DNA from: Periplaneta americana
Lineage: Eukaryota; Arthropoda; Insecta; Blattodea; Blattidae
DNA: 64,000 nucleotides
Reading direction: 5' to 3'
Assembly (NCBI RefSeq): GCF_040183065.1
Contig: NC_091120.1
Span: forward strand, 71,388,708 to 71,452,707
Shown: in pieces, positions 1 through 12,695 of the stretch
How positions within the stretch are numbered: the stretch's first letter is position 1
Layout of the letters: every line of letters begins with the position of its first letter
Notes under the pieces: generated by a model
Told to the model about the DNA's origin: nothing
Seen by the model: the letters and a program-made list of their open reading frames with translations, nothing else
Databases searched by the model: none
Position numbers and translations under genes: made by a program

Positions 1-717
1 TCGTGTGTAAATTCCTTACTAATAATCTCTACATACGTCGTGTATAACGGTATAACTGTTACACAGCTACGTCATAGTTTCGTCATTAATTCGTTACGAA
101 ATATAATAAAATATCTTAAGTTCTCTATTGCATCCGGTAGTGCGCTCTAGTGTGACGTGTTAAGTATCGATAGTACAACTAGCTCTAATCTATAATCACA
201 CTATATTTTGGTCAAAGAGTACAAGCTAAAGCAATATTATTCTAATTATTTTCTGCTCTTTGGTTTGTTCTTCTGTGGTTACAAGGCAACCATCATCGTA
301 AAATGGCAGTCGATACGAACAGCTGTTAAAGGGGCGGCCATTTTTTCTCTATATATAACGCTTAAACAAGGGGTTTCGTGTGTATAACTACTGCAAAGCA
401 ATTTCCATTGTATAGTTACAGCCTGTTTATACATCCATCGCTTATGCAGGGTATATTAGTAAAGTTTTATGTCTCAACTCTGCATAAGTCTCGTATAAAA
501 ACTATGCACGGTTTATTAGTAAGACTGAAAATCGTAAACACAGTCCCCTGCGTCGTATAACTTTCGGCCGAATTGACTGCTATATACCGCAATGAGCACG
601 AGCGGCTGGAACCACCTATTTATAGGCAGATTCAATGTCTAGAATGTTCTACGCATTCGGAAGAAAACATGCTTTTCTAGAACGTTTCAAAACATAAGTA
701 GATTATGGAGAAAAAAA
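1..717. other. AT-rich stretch without recognisable gene
   Basis: Only short open frames occur here (the longest about 60 codons at 378-560), with no domain, splice logic or repeat that I recognise. It may be intergenic DNA or an old decayed repeat. Confidence 0.5.
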
Positions 718-800
718 TATGTATCCAGAGCCGTGGTTTGAACCCGGACTAGCACCGGAACAATCCAGCGTGTTAACCGTTGCGCAATCACAACACATTA
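718..800 (-). repeat. tRNA-derived SINE head
   Basis: Read on the - strand the segment has a tRNA-like A-box region (GCGCAACGGTTAA) followed about 30 bases later by a B box (GGGTTCAAACC), as in a Pol III promoter. No acceptor-stem pairing or CCA-ready end is visible, so it is a SINE head or tRNA pseudogene rather than a working tRNA gene. Confidence 0.5.
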
Positions 801-1488
801 ACGCAGGTCAACATCGTACCCTTATCGGACGGGCTGGTAAATGCGATGTGAACACCTGCATTCCGCATCGTCTGTAAAATGCAGGTTTGCCTAGTTACCA
901 ATCCGCAGGATGAGAATATTCACCCTGTATATCAACCAGAACCTCAATCAGAGGTATCTTTGACATTGCCACATAAAAAAATGAAAATTCTTCTGAAGGA
1001 AGGAAAAAAATGTCCATATCCAGAATATCTGCGGAACCCCAGAATGAGCCTGGGTTAAGCGGACCCATTTTGACAACCACTGCTGTAAGATGTTGAAATA
1101 TCGAATGCAAACATAACTTTATTTATAACAATTTTAGGAAGAAAGATCAACATTTAGATGAAGAAACCTATACGTAAGAACAATCAATTTCAATGGTTCT
1201 GGAATGGTATTTTGGAATATTTTGCATTAAATTATAGTCAAGACATTTTTTTCCTACATATGAAGTCATGGTATCGGATAGTGGCACAAATTGTTACTGC
1301 AAGCAAGTTTTACAGTACTGTCCAATGACTTACATTTTCAAGAGTGTGAAATTAATTATCATGGCACTTGTCTTGTAAATGGCTAAATTCTTTGTTCGGA
1401 CATAAACTTCATTGAATAAAAGTTGAGCTACAAAGTTAGTATTTTTTCAGTTAGTACCGTTACGTTTGCGTGAACATATTGTGAAAGA
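801..1488. other. no recognisable feature
   Basis: AT-rich sequence without a supported gene. The 71-codon open frame on the - strand at 895-1110 shows no family resemblance and no flanking splice or promoter evidence. Confidence 0.45.
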
Positions 1489-1725
1489 CATTTCAAAAGG
1501 GAAACAAAAAAATTTAAAGTTTTGAGAAAATTGAATTTAAAAGCTTCATGTTGCTGTGAAAAGTCCAGCTAACACACTCTAATTTGAAACTTACAGCATA
1601 TACAAAACAGCTTTAATAGAATTTGGAGTAATTTCAACGATCCTTTGATTTTTCACAGCAACATAAACCTTCAAAACTCAGGTTTCTCAATACTTTTAAT
1701 TTTGAGTTGTTTCCTTTTCGAACTG
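1489..1725. repeat. short foldback hairpin / MITE-like
   Basis: Two arms of about 75 bp face each other. The left arm contains CATGTTGCTGTGAAAA near 1550, and the right arm contains its reverse complement TTTTCACAGCAACAT near 1655; the match continues outward with several mismatches. No target duplication was identified. Probably an old non-autonomous DNA element. Confidence 0.55.
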
Positions 1726-1929
1726 GGCCGTCGGATATGGCTTTTAGTTTTCACGTCAAGAGTTATGTTTACATTTAACTCTGCATCGTAAAATTATGGC
1801 TTGCTTAGAGACAGGCTGAATTAGCTCTCAGTATTTATAACTGTAATAGTCCACCTACAAAAACAGAAATGTATACAACTTTCAGTCATTTGTTCTTTAT
1901 TCTTCTGGAGAACTAGCTCGGGACCTCGC

Positions 1930-2100
1930 ACAGTGAGGATGGTTTTTTATTAATGTTGGCAAGTTGATGATAACGGTGAGGAGAAACGGGAGAACACGGA
2001 GAAAGCTCTCGCGCCTGTTTTGTTCACCAGAAATTCCTCCAGAACCCAGACGGGGATTGAACCCTGGTCGCTGCGGTAGAAGAAAGCTCTCAGTATTTCT
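1930..2100 (-). repeat. tRNA-derived SINE fragment
   Basis: On the - strand a B box (AGGGTTCAATCC) sits near 2055, downstream of a degenerate A-box region, followed by a non-tRNA body running down to about 1930. Coordinates are approximate because no target duplication was found. Confidence 0.4.
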
Positions 2101-2235
2101 GCTGTACCATACCTGCTTTTTCGATAACTACTGTAGTAGCCTAAGTATATTACAAAATTTTGAAAACATAATAAAAGTCTTCAGAAATTCCCGGCAATGC
2201 TATAAACACATTCTTCTCTTTTCCTTAATCGAATG

Positions 2236-2440
2236 ATGTAGTTGGTCAACTGTCCGAAGACAGATTTGAACCTCACAAGTGACACCAATAAGGCATCACT
2301 CATGAGGCAACTAAGCCAGGAGATAATGGGTAGGTTACCCAGTTCCTTTCTTCCTCCATTACATAAATCGCTGACTAGTAACGTATTACACAAATCAGAC
2401 TCCAGAATGATATTATCCGTTTTAATTTCAAGATAATTTT
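2236..2440 (+). repeat. dispersed repeat (CTGTCCGAAGACAG family)
   Basis: The block beginning TCAACTGTCCGAAGACAG reappears in part near 3112-3140, so it is repetitive. The two overlapping short frames here (2242-2436 + and 2181-2393 -) are not credible genes. The parent element is unknown to me; a retroelement 3' end is likely. Confidence 0.45.
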
Positions 2441-2704
2441 GGCTGGAACACCCTCATTCAGAGAATAGGTTCTTTTCATACCGTAATTTTACCACAAGGA
2501 TAGGCATAGTTTTGCTTCTCTTCAAAAGAAAACCATACTAAGAATATTCATCCCCAGTGTCTTCGACCCAGTCTCTACCCATGCAGAATGTAAAAGCTAA
2601 TATGGTAATCAATAGACCATCGAGATACATACAGTCTAACATAAGAGGTTGCGATTTATAATGGAAAATGTGGGATCACGTGTGATTTAAGGACGCAGTT
2701 GTAA

Positions 2705-3015
2705 CTTATAACTTATCTCAGGGTTCTCCTGTTTTTCCATATTTGACATCTACAACATTCCGTCAACATTTCTCCATTTCGTTATCATTCCATAGCATTC
2801 TCCCAAAGCCGGCTGGCGATGGAGGGGAATGACTTAGTGACGAGTGAGTTTGCGTGCTCAAAACCTGGTTACGCAGCGAACCTTAGTATAGTCAGCTGGT
2901 GTGGGTTTTGGAATGCGTCTAGCTTGAAGGTTAGCGCAATAGATTGTGAAAGGTCGCTGTGCTCGTCTATAAAATCCATTCAATACTACTGTAAAGAAAT
3001 TAATACTAAGCACTA
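2705..3015 (+). repeat. dispersed repeat, copy 1 of 2 in window
   Basis: This stretch aligns by eye, with many substitutions, to 23690-24000. Shared landmarks in the same order include CTGGCGATG, a GTGAC-AGTG block, GGTTACG/GGGTACA, AGTCAGC/AGTTAGCC with TGTGG, and GCACAATAGAT. The 66-codon frame at 2819-3019 falls inside it and is not considered a gene. Confidence 0.45.
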
Positions 3016-3108
3016 CTGAGATAGTTTCTATAATCTATATTCTGAGTGATACATCTAATTCAATTTCATACAAACAGTATACATTACTTCACTCTCCTAT
3101 ATTCCTTA

Positions 3109-3290
3109 GTTAACTGTCCGAAGACAGGTTTGAACCTCATTATTATTATAATCCTTCCAAATAAGCTTCATACAAAGATTCATTCATTCATTCTTTAATA
3201 GTGTTCTGCCCAAGGGCAGGTTTTCACTGCAAACCCAGCATTACTCAGACTTGCCTATTTTCTGCCTTTCTCTTGTTAGTCTACGCATAT
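3109..3290 (-). repeat. retroelement 3'-end-like fragments
   Basis: Contains a second partial copy of the CTGTCCGAAGACAG repeat (about 3112) and, after 3181, a block with CCAAGGGCAGGT that resembles the 3' ends of RTE-like LINEs elsewhere in the window (compare CCCTTGCCCTTCACGGG near 61130). Orientation and limits are uncertain. Confidence 0.3.
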
Positions 3291-3291
3291 G

Positions 3292-3295
<4 letters not shown>

Positions 3296-3341
<46 letters not shown>
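3296..3341. repeat. (AT)n microsatellite
   Basis: An uninterrupted run of alternating T and A of about 46 bases. Confidence 0.9.
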
Positions 3342-3344
<3 letters not shown>

Positions 3345-3654
3345 TGTCGTCTATCATCTGATATCTTCTTCTGCCCCAAACTCTTACTCTAAAATATTAC
3401 GGTTTCAGAACTAACTTAATTTTCCCTGTTTCTTTAGAAACTTTAGACGTTCAGTTATCCTCTGACGTCATCTTACTACCCCAACTCCCGTCTTTTCTTT
3501 CTTGTTATAATACCGGGAAATCATTCACTCCCAATTTCACCTAAACCGATTGAAAATACACCTTTCTCCACTCCCACCGCTTCCACTAAATCCCATCCCT
3601 ACCAATAGGACTCAAGTAGGAATAGATCTGTCAGACCTAAAAGAATATTATATT

Positions 3655-3906
3655 TTATTTTTTATTTTATTGGGTTATTTTACGACGCTTTATCAACAGC
3701 TAGGTTATTTAGCGTCTGAATAAAATGAAAATGCCGGTGAAATGAGTCCGGGGTCCAGCACCGAAAGTTACCCAGCATTTGCTCGTATTGGGTTGAGGGA
3801 AAACCCCGGAAAAAACCTCAACCAGGTAACTTGCCCCGACCGGGATTCGAACCCGGGCCACCTGGTTTCGTGGCCAGACGCGCCGACCGTTACTCCACAG
3901 GTGTGG
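3655..3906 (-). repeat. tRNA-derived SINE, near full length
   Basis: Reverse-complement copy of the element at 18605-18861. On the - strand it opens with a tRNA-like head (GTGGAGTAACGGTCGGCGCG, then B box CGGGTTCGAATCC), has a middle containing CAAGTTACCTGGTTGAGG and ends with GATAAAGCGTCGTAAAATAA. It is flanked on the right by a TATTA-repeat tract. Two overlapping short frames across it are artefacts. Confidence 0.85.
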
Positions 3907-3910
3907 ACAA

Positions 3911-3972
3911 TATTATATTATATTATATTATATTATATTATATTATATTATATTATATTATATTATATTATA
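3911..3972. repeat. (TATTA)n microsatellite
   Basis: About twelve copies of a 5-bp unit directly beside the tRNA-head end of the preceding SINE. Confidence 0.9.
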
Positions 3973-4267
3973 TATCACTAGCTAAAAGCACCCCGCGTTG
4001 CCCGGGTTTTCCTTTTTGCTTCTGATTCAAGGAGATCTCGGCAACTGAACTATAGAAAACCAAAACGAATTACTGTCTTTACTAAGCTTTCCTTGTCCCT
4101 AAAGATGAATCTTTACATAGCGTCACTTACATGAATTAATGACCTTCTTAGCCAAAACGCCTACTAACATTAACACAATTTAAAACAGATGAATATCAGG
4201 CACCAAAAAGAAGAAATGTCATGTGCCTTATTGTTTTTGTTTCTAATTAGCTATGTCTTATAGTTTA

Positions 4268-4992
4268 CTTACTTACTTACTGGCTTTTAAGGAACCCGGA
4301 GGTTCATTGCCGCCCTCACATAAGCCCGTCATTGCTCCCTATCATAAGCTAGATTAATCCAGTCTCTATTATCTTATCGCACCTCCCTCAAATCCATTTT
4401 AATATTATCTTCGCATCTACGTCTCGCCCCCCCCCAAAAGTCTTTCTTCCTCCGGTCTCCCAACTAACACTCTATATGTATTTCTGGATTCGCTCATACA
4501 TGCTGCATGCCCTGCCCATCTCAAACGTCTGGATTTAATGTTCCTAATTATGTCAGGTGAAGAATACAATGCGTGCAGTTCTGTGTTGTGTAACTTTCTC
4601 CATTCTCCTGTAACTTCATCCCTCTTAGCCCAAATATTTTCCTAAGAACCTTATTCTCAAACATCCTTAACCTATATTCCTCTCTCAAAGTGAGAGTCCA
4701 AGTTTCACAACCATAAAGAACAAACGGTTATATAACTGTTTCATAAATTCTAACTTTCAGATTTTTTGACAGCAGACTGGATGATAAAAGCTTTTCAACC
4801 GAATAATAACAGGCATTTCCCATATTTATTCTGTGTTTAATTTCCTCCCGAGTGTCATTTATATTTGTTACTGTTGCTCCCAGGTATTTGAATTTTTCCA
4901 CCTCTTCAAGAGATACATTTCCAATTTTTATATTTCCATTTCGTACAATATTCTGGTCACGAGACATAATCATATACTTTGTCTTTTCGGGG
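4268..4992 (-). mobile_element. RTE-like LINE, 5'-truncated
   Basis: A non-LTR retrotransposon fragment of 725 bp flanked by a perfect 12-bp target duplication (TCTTATAGTTTA at 4256-4267 and 4993-5004). Its 3' end lies on the left and ends in an (AAGT)n tail. The - strand frame at 4728-4973 has the post-RT segment FKYLGATVT and EEIKHRINMG, typical of RTE-like reverse transcriptases. Further 3' the coding frame is broken. The last 540 bp matches the LINE at 55024-55560, which keeps a longer open frame. Confidence 0.85.
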
Positions 4993-5200
4993 TCTTATAG
5001 TTTAGCTAAACAAAAAATCCCGTTGGTCCCTCTATATCCGTTGAGCATAGACGCAATGTTCTACATTGATCTAAAGCTGTGCTGACAGAAATTTAATATA
5101 ATTTCCTGTCTGTGTGTGCTTTCGCTTGACTTTTAAAGACAGCTGGTGATAATAGGGAATTCTCTTGTTCCCAGTCTGAATCCCTTTTGGTAACTTTTTT

Positions 5201-5453
5201 TTCACTTGGTTATTTAACGACGCTCTATCAACTACGAGGTTATTTAGCGTCGAAGAGATTGGTGATAACGAGATAGTATTTGGCGAGATGAGGCCGAGGA
5301 TTCGCCATTGATTGCCTGGCATTCACATTAAGGTTGGGGAAAACCTCGGAAAAACCCAACCAGGTAATCAGTCCAAGCGGGAATCGAATCTGCGCCCGAG
5401 CGAAACTTCAGACCGGCAGGAAAGTGCCTTAATCGACTGAGCCACGCCGGTAG
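5201..5453 (-). repeat. tRNA-derived SINE, second family
   Basis: On the - strand the head reads CGTGGCTCAGTCGATTAAGG (A box) and AGATTCGATTCCC (B box). The body contains CTGATTACCTGGTTGGGTTT, and the 3' portion carries the GCGTCGTTAAATAACC tail also found, slightly changed, in the 3655-3906 and 18605-18861 elements. Two SINE families with different heads therefore share a tail. Confidence 0.8.
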
Positions 5454-5730
5454 ATTTTTTTTATGTAACCGTTGGAAATATCTCATAATAGAACCAAAAC
5501 ATTTTGATAAATATGATACTGTTTTGTTTTGCCTTTTTTTATCCATCAAACATCTCTAATGTTATTTATTTCAATGGTGTATGTTATTCAAAGTTACGAA
5601 ATCTTTCCACGCCGACTAAATGCTATTTCGAGAATGATGAGCAAGACCCGTAGCGCACGAGAGTTCCGAGACGAGACTCGAAAGACAAGTGCAACGAACA
5701 TAGCGAAAGAGAGCGGCATTATATCATGTT

Positions 5731-5753
5731 ATATTATATTATATTATATCATT

Positions 5754-5799
<46 letters not shown>

Positions 5800-5800
5800 C
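5731..5800. repeat. compound TATTA / TCA microsatellite
   Basis: A few TATTA units followed by about seventeen TCA units. The 118-codon + strand frame at 5529-5885 reads through this tract (poly-isoleucine) and is not a credible gene. Confidence 0.85.
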
Positions 5801-6173
5801 CAATGAGGTGCCAGAAGAAAATGTTCAGAATATGATTCAGTCTGGACTTCAAGAACACAAAAATCTATCGAGTGCTTTACTGTGAAATCAGGTGAAATAC
5901 ATCAAGTGTTTCCAAATGTGCAAAAGGGGGATACACCGGTGAAAACAAGTTCATTTCGATGTCATTTCTTTCTTTTTTCAGATGTGCTCAAACAAGTTTA
6001 AAATATTCACTACTAAAACACCAAAATAAATTGAACAAAAAATTGAATTGTGTAATTCATGGCGCAAATCATTGCACATTTAATCTCAAATGCAAATATT
6101 TACCAACGTGAGAGTGCGAGATGCAGAAGCAGTGAAAGCAAATAACTATCACTGAAGCGTGCTTGAAACAAAG

Positions 6174-6181
6174 TATATAAA
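6174..6181 (+). promoter_or_regulatory. TATA box of the cuticle-type gene
   Basis: TATATAAA lies 31 bases upstream of an insect initiator-like TCAGC (A at 6205), which is 18 bases before the ATG at 6223. The spacing fits a focused Pol II promoter with a very short 5' leader. This assignment is from sequence only. Confidence 0.7.
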
Positions 6182-6222
6182 CTGGGGACCGCGGCAACAG
6201 CATCAGCATTCTCTCTGCAGAC

Positions 6223-6237
6223 ATGAAGGTCCTCCTG
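6223..6237 (+). CDS. Gly-rich / Pro-Val-rich secreted protein, exon 1
   Basis: ATG AAG GTC CTC CTG followed at once by the donor GTGAGT. These five codons (MKVLL) join in phase 0 to the exon at 9417, completing the signal peptide [19 protein letters not shown] tiny first coding exon that ends inside the signal peptide is a very common layout for insect cuticular protein genes. The TATA box and initiator directly upstream support this start over the in-frame ATG at 9366, which would give a poor N terminus and lies upstream of the AG acceptor. The intron (6238-9416) holds a SINE, two LINE remnants and a foldback hairpin. Confidence 0.85.
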
Positions 6238-6304
6238 GTGAGTACTCAGCATCGCTTTCTGAACATTCTATGTATACAGTTAACTCTTGCTATTACCAGC
6301 TAAC

Positions 6305-6640
6305 TGCGTCTGTAGCTCAAGCGCTAGCCCACTAGTCTTCCATCCAGGCGGCTCGGGTTCGATCTCCGGCCAGGTCATGATGGAATTTGTGGTGGACAAG
6401 GCAGAAGTTTCATAGGGTTTTTCTCGTGGTACTCTCCTTTCCCTCCATCAGGGGTTCCTGGGGCTTATCAGGCTGCTCGTCCGCGAAACGGACTGAGGCA
6501 GGATGGCTAACCAGTCAGCATCGGATTCACAAATGCCACCTGTTATACTTCGAAACCATCGCACATATAGGGCACACAATGGGTCAAAACATGAAGTCCG
6601 GGGTCCAGTCCTCGTAAGGCGAGCCAACTATTCATAATTA
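6305..6640 (+). repeat. tRNA-derived SINE in intron 1
   Basis: tRNA-like head: A box GTAGCTCAAGCGCTAGCCC and B box GGGTTCGATCTCC, 40 bases apart, followed by a non-tRNA body of roughly 250 bp. The right end is approximate because no clean target duplication was found. The 76-codon frame inside is not a gene. Confidence 0.65.
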
Positions 6641-7799
6641 GAGCTACTAATATTGCCGATTACAACTACCATACGTATTTCGGTGTAGTATGCAAATCAT
6701 TTACCTATATATTCTCACGATTCTCAACAACTCAGCTCTTTATCATATCAGCAATGTTTTTTTTATTCCTTGTTTATTTTCTTGAACTATCATTCAAAAT
6801 CAGTGGCGGATAATGAAACCCAGTCTTTTTATATACATTTTTTCCTGGTAAGTCGGTTTACCCAGTTTTTTACTGTTCAAAATTGCTTGAACAGAGTACA
6901 TTATTTACGTTTGTTAAAAATTAATACATACCACAATGCCATTATTTACAAAAGCGTGTGTTCAGTAATATATTTTGATTCACAACACACTGATACACTA
7001 TAGCATATACCAGTATTGTAATCCCATTCGCATAGATTGATTACTATAAATACATGGCAGTAAATATTATTCTTAAATCTTATACACTAACATACAGATA
7101 TTTCAATTCATACCACCACCACATTCAGCCAGCACGTGTTTGAAAGCCAAACTGTGCCATTATGCTGACACTGAAGTATACTAATTCACAAACTATACTC
7201 TCGTAGCAGCACTGTGCACACATCCACACAAAGTAAACGTTCCGACAGTGAGATGCTGACACCTACAGGCAAGAATACAGACTATTAAATTTCATACTCG
7301 AGATATAGCACGTGAACGATAGCATCGATGCACCTGACATTTGTAGGACAGATTCACTGTTCACTTAACGCTTTGTGCTCTTGACGAGTCATAAGCGGCC
7401 AGCGAAAGAGAATTTTCTCCCGCGCATGCGTGAAATTCCTGTAACCTTCTTGATAAGAGCACGGCTTGTACGTGAACGGATGTTGCCAAGTTTACATAAG
7501 AAGTTTATGCAAGATGCGGGAAGTTTAAAATACTCGATTCTGATATTATACATCCCCACCACGTCAATACGGTATTAAATAATAAAACTGGTCGTGCATT
7601 AATGGAAACAAGGTGTTCACGTGCTTTTGTGCTCTTATTGACGCACCGCCACTGTTCAAAATACAAGAATTAAATACATAGCCTACTGTACAACGACACA
7701 AAAAAATAAAACTTTCCATTTCTGGAAAAAGAATTTCTATAATCGCAAAAAGTAGCATATCTAATGTAAGATAAAAATTACTCTTTCCATATAGGCTAT

Positions 7800-8010
7800 C
7801 AATCTATTAAACCGTATTCATTAGGGATTTCATCTCTTGAACTTCAGCATTTATTTTTTCTCAAAGAGTTCATTTCTAAAGTTTCTATTCTTTCCTTGTT
7901 CCTTTTTGTTAAAGTCCATGTTTCGAGTACATACATTGTCAATGGCGTGGTAATAGCTTTATAATACCTTTTTTTATCTTCTTTTGTATTTTTGAAGTTC
8001 TATTTATTGT
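7800..8010 (-). mobile_element. LINE remnant (post-RT region)
   Basis: On the - strand one frame reads YVLETWTLTKRNKERIETLE, the ETWTL...K..ERRIE block found after the fingers/palm of RTE-like reverse transcriptases. Only about 70 residues survive, with stops on both sides. It lies antisense in intron 1 of the cuticle-type gene. Confidence 0.6.
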
Positions 8011-8224
8011 GTCACACATAATTTGAGAATTATTATGATTGTATCTAAATATTATATTAGATCTATTAATAAACATGTACCCGTGCACTGAGTTATTATT
8101 TATGGAACTCCTGTTAATCTACTTGATTTCTTACGATAAAACACAGAACACCTTCTTGTCATTCGGTAATTTACAATAATGTACCTCTAATAACTTGACA
8201 TTTGAGACATCTGAACTATATGTT

Positions 8225-8490
8225 TGGGCGATATACGAGTAATAACAGTAGAGTGGCACAGTTCAGATATAGTACAATTATTTGAAACAATTTTCTAAGA
8301 CGTCGCTATAAGTAAAATCCCGTCACATGTATGCTGATAATGAGGACAATGAAAAGGCAGATAAGGTTGCCAAAATGCCTGTAGATCAAATGTTTGAGAA
8401 CAAAACATTAAATTCTGATTTTGTGACAATAACTGACACTTATCTCACGGAAATAATGACTACCAAATGACAGTCATATTTTTTATCAAC
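8225..8490 (+). mobile_element. LINE remnant (RNase H-like region)
   Basis: Contains KIPSHMYADNEDNEKADKVA, resembling the IPSH...GNE.AD.LAK motif of the RNase H domain in I-like LINEs (compare the better copies at 41748 and 58430). Strongly decayed, with stops; limits approximate. Confidence 0.45.
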
Positions 8491-8921
8491 TGAAGCTGGC
8501 ATTAATTGATACAAGTAGACGTATAACTCCCGACTTTCAGTCACTGTTTTTGAGAGACTAAACTACATTATATTAACACATATTAATGTTTTGTCGCGTA
8601 TGATGGGCAGCATATTAATAGTATCGTAATCTGAGAAATACTAATAAAATATGTAAAATAAATTTATTGCGTCATTAGTTGAGTTGATTTAGAGAATAGC
8701 TGTGAACAGTTCTAGACACTGAATAATTTGTAACATATTGTAGGCTACATAACCTACAAGATCTACAATTTTAGAATCCGCCACCGATAGAGAACGTTAT
8801 TGCTGTAGCTTTGTATCTACTTCGCTCCTTAACCATCCCATTCTGCTGCTTTATGGGTTACTTTCGAGTGAATCCGAAATCTGTTTCATTTTCACTACCA
8901 TTGACATAGATGATTCTTATA

Positions 8922-9352
8922 TATCGATGGCTAAGAAGTGATACCTCGTATCTGTAAATTTTGCTGGTGATTCAAGCAACTGTTTTAAAAATTATTTTTT
9001 TCTCAAACTAAACAAAATTGAAGGGTTCAGAGCCATAGTGGGCCAAGCGCCATTTATTAAAAATGGAGAAAGCAAGGGTTAAAGTTAAGTGAATACCATA
9101 GTTTAATGAAGATTGACATATCATTTAGTTTTAATGTCTATACTTTATATTTAATTTTAACCCTGTTTTCTACGTCTTCAGTAAATGGCGCTTGGCCCAC
9201 TGTGATTCTGAACCCTTCAATTGTTATACATGTTTCTGCTTTGCAAGATCTTCTAATCGAGGATAAAATGTTAGATAACTATCCACTTTTGTGAACATAA
9301 TAATGATATAGTTAATCTAAATACGAGGTATCACTTCATAACCATCGATATG
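8922..9352. repeat. foldback hairpin element in intron 1
   Basis: A nested palindrome. Inner arms of about 40 bp (AAGGGTTCAGA and GTGGGCCAAGCGCCATTTA near 9025-9060, reversed at 9182-9220) lie inside outer arms (ATCGATGG...AAGTGATACCTCGTAT near 8925-8953, reversed at 9322-9348). It lies about 65 bp from the acceptor of exon 2. Probably a non-autonomous DNA element. Confidence 0.7.
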
Positions 9353-9353
9353 A

Positions 9354-10256
<903 letters not shown>

Positions 10257-10390
10257 TTGCACTGAAGCTAGGACATCTCTCCATCTTTGATACTAATATT
10301 ATTTATAAACTTAAGCGTAGTATAAAAATTTTCCATTTTTGAAAACTGTAAAAAAAAAAAGCTAATGATTAAGAAAAATGTTTTATACAC

Positions 10391-10396
10391 AATAAA
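10391..10396 (+). promoter_or_regulatory. poly(A) signal of the cuticle-type gene
   Basis: AATAAA 135 bases after the stop codon, followed about 25 bases on by T/G-rich sequence (TTCTGTGCTTTG). It gives a 3' UTR of roughly 160 nt. Confidence 0.75.
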
Positions 10397-10556
10397 TTAA
10401 TTTCATTCTATTCTGTGCTTTGTCCTTCAATTACTTCCTGTTCAAGATTTTCACGACTATAAATCTATAGGCAGTGTTAATCTGAGATCTATATCGAGCA
10501 AATAATAATTATAAATATTTGGAAGAGAGATAACTGTTATGTACATACAGTGTGGA

Positions 10557-11793
10557 TAGTGATGGAGGAAATAAATTAAATACCGATATATTGATATCGC
10601 AATATATTGCAAACCTAATTTCGATAAACGATATATACCGCAGAAAATTTATCGATATATCGAACGATTATCGATTTATCGCTATTCCGTAAGCAAATTA
10701 CATTTTCGGGCGTACATTTACTGTATTACAATAAAATTACTTACATTTTAATATTCCTTTTTACCATTGAAATTAACTTTATAACAGTCAAAAGCATAAA
10801 TGTAAAATTGTAACAATAAACAATACATTTTCAATACCATAGATGTAGGTCCTGACCTAAATCATAATTATGGTGGAGGCAAGGGAGATTAAATGATTTA
10901 GTGGGAGTGAACTCTACATGGTTGAGTATTTCATATTGCAACACGATTCAATTATTCTAATGTTATATAGGATTCAATCCACGACATAGATATAATGCTC
11001 TTTTCTACCAGACAACGAAATCATTTTTAAATGTAAGTAAACAGAACTTGTAATTATTTTTAAATGTAAGTAAACCGTACTAGAATGTTACAAGTGTTAA
11101 CAAACATCACAGTTGATTTGATACAATCCTCCTATAGTAAATTCCCATTGCAAGTTACTGTTACACTATAACATTCAAACAACAATGATGATGATTATAG
11201 GGATACAATTTTTATGCACTAAAATATATAAGAAAACAGAATGTCAGCACTAGGTTGTGCATAGAAAACATAGCCGTAAACAAATGTCACATCGGTATTA
11301 AATCCTTGTTTCTCTTTGCATTTCAGAATATAGAAATAAAAGTTTTGATACTGGTTTTGAGGTCAGACGGTTCCCTTTCAGGGTGGGAGTTGCTCCTACC
11401 TTAGAGAACATTAATAACAATGTTACAACAGTAGTAGATAAACCTTCCGTCTGTCTCACGTTTGCACACACTGGATTTTGAATTTGGTGCTGCATATTAA
11501 AACAGTTTGAATTCGAATTTCAGTCCAGCCAATTAGAACAAGGTACTCAGTGAGGTTGCACAATTATGTACTGTAACTGTCCACCTTCGTTAGCGCCATC
11601 TCTCGGGAATTATCGGATTTGTCTAGTGTGGATTTTGTTGTTGATAATGATAATAATTCCACAAAAAAAAAACGATAAATTTATGAGAAAAGCGATACGA
11701 TATATTGAATCAAAATTTCGATATTGATATATCGTTATATCGAAACGAAAATATCGATATTTCGTAAAAACCGATATATCATTCCCACCTCTA
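10557..11793. mobile_element. hAT element, non-autonomous, with 8-bp TSD
   Basis: A perfect 8-bp duplication AGTGTGGA flanks the element (10549-10556 and 11794-11801). The ends start TAGTGATGGAGG (left) and, reversed, TAGAGGTGGGAATG (right), imperfect terminal repeats of hAT type. Both subterminal regions are packed with CGATATAT-type motifs (about 10590-10690 and 11690-11780), as in hAT families where such repeats bind transposase. No transposase frame longer than 77 codons is present, so it depends on another element for movement. Confidence 0.85.
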
Positions 11794-12695
11794 AGTGTGG
11801 AAGTGAAATAACCTTGCAGATTGAAAGGGACGATAGGGTACACTAAACACTTAAATGAGTAGCAAACCTCATATTACGTTTTGTCATTAAATGCACGGTT
11901 AATTAGAAAATTAAGTTTGAAGTTTCAGCAATATGTCAACAACGCCGCTAACACATTCGTCTCGTAATACAGATGTAAGAGATCAACGAACTCGATCTGT
12001 CTCGCTAGGTGAGCTATTCTTTGGCTACGACATTGCAATCTGCTCGCATCGTGCAGTGGCTTGAAATTAGTGAGTTTTAAATTAAATTTAGCCTACGCGA
12101 AAACCATTCATACTATTGAAATACGCCAGAGGTATAAATGATTCTTTATTAGATTTCCTAACGATACGGAGAAAGATCATGATCCTGCTTGCAATAGTAA
12201 CCGAATAAGAGGATGTTAAACATTTTTTTCTGAAAAACTATCAACTTTTCACCAATATTATAGGTTACAGTTTTTTTGTTACATACAACATGAGCTATTC
12301 GCTCTGAAAATCTGCAAGGTCATTTCACTTCCACTCTTTTATAACTGAAAGATATCCCATTACCGCTCCAGAAGTTCAGTACTACAGAACGTTCGCTAGA
12401 GATGAGGTTTCGCTCAAGTAAATAACGTCGCACTTTCACTGTTAAGGATCTAACGCGTCTGCCAAGAGAAATAGTGTGTACATTTCCCCTGGATCAAGTG
12501 TGGGAAGCTTTTGTATTGCGTAATATGAATAGATAACCCATGCTGAAGAGACGTAAAGATCGAAGCATTAGTATACGCAGACTTCCAGTCCATGCAGTTC
12601 AGTTTAGTTCGTGGCAATTCAGTACACATTGGAACAGCGGATCATATATCCTACATATTTTATGAGAAATCGTACAAAAAGTGTCATGCTATAAC

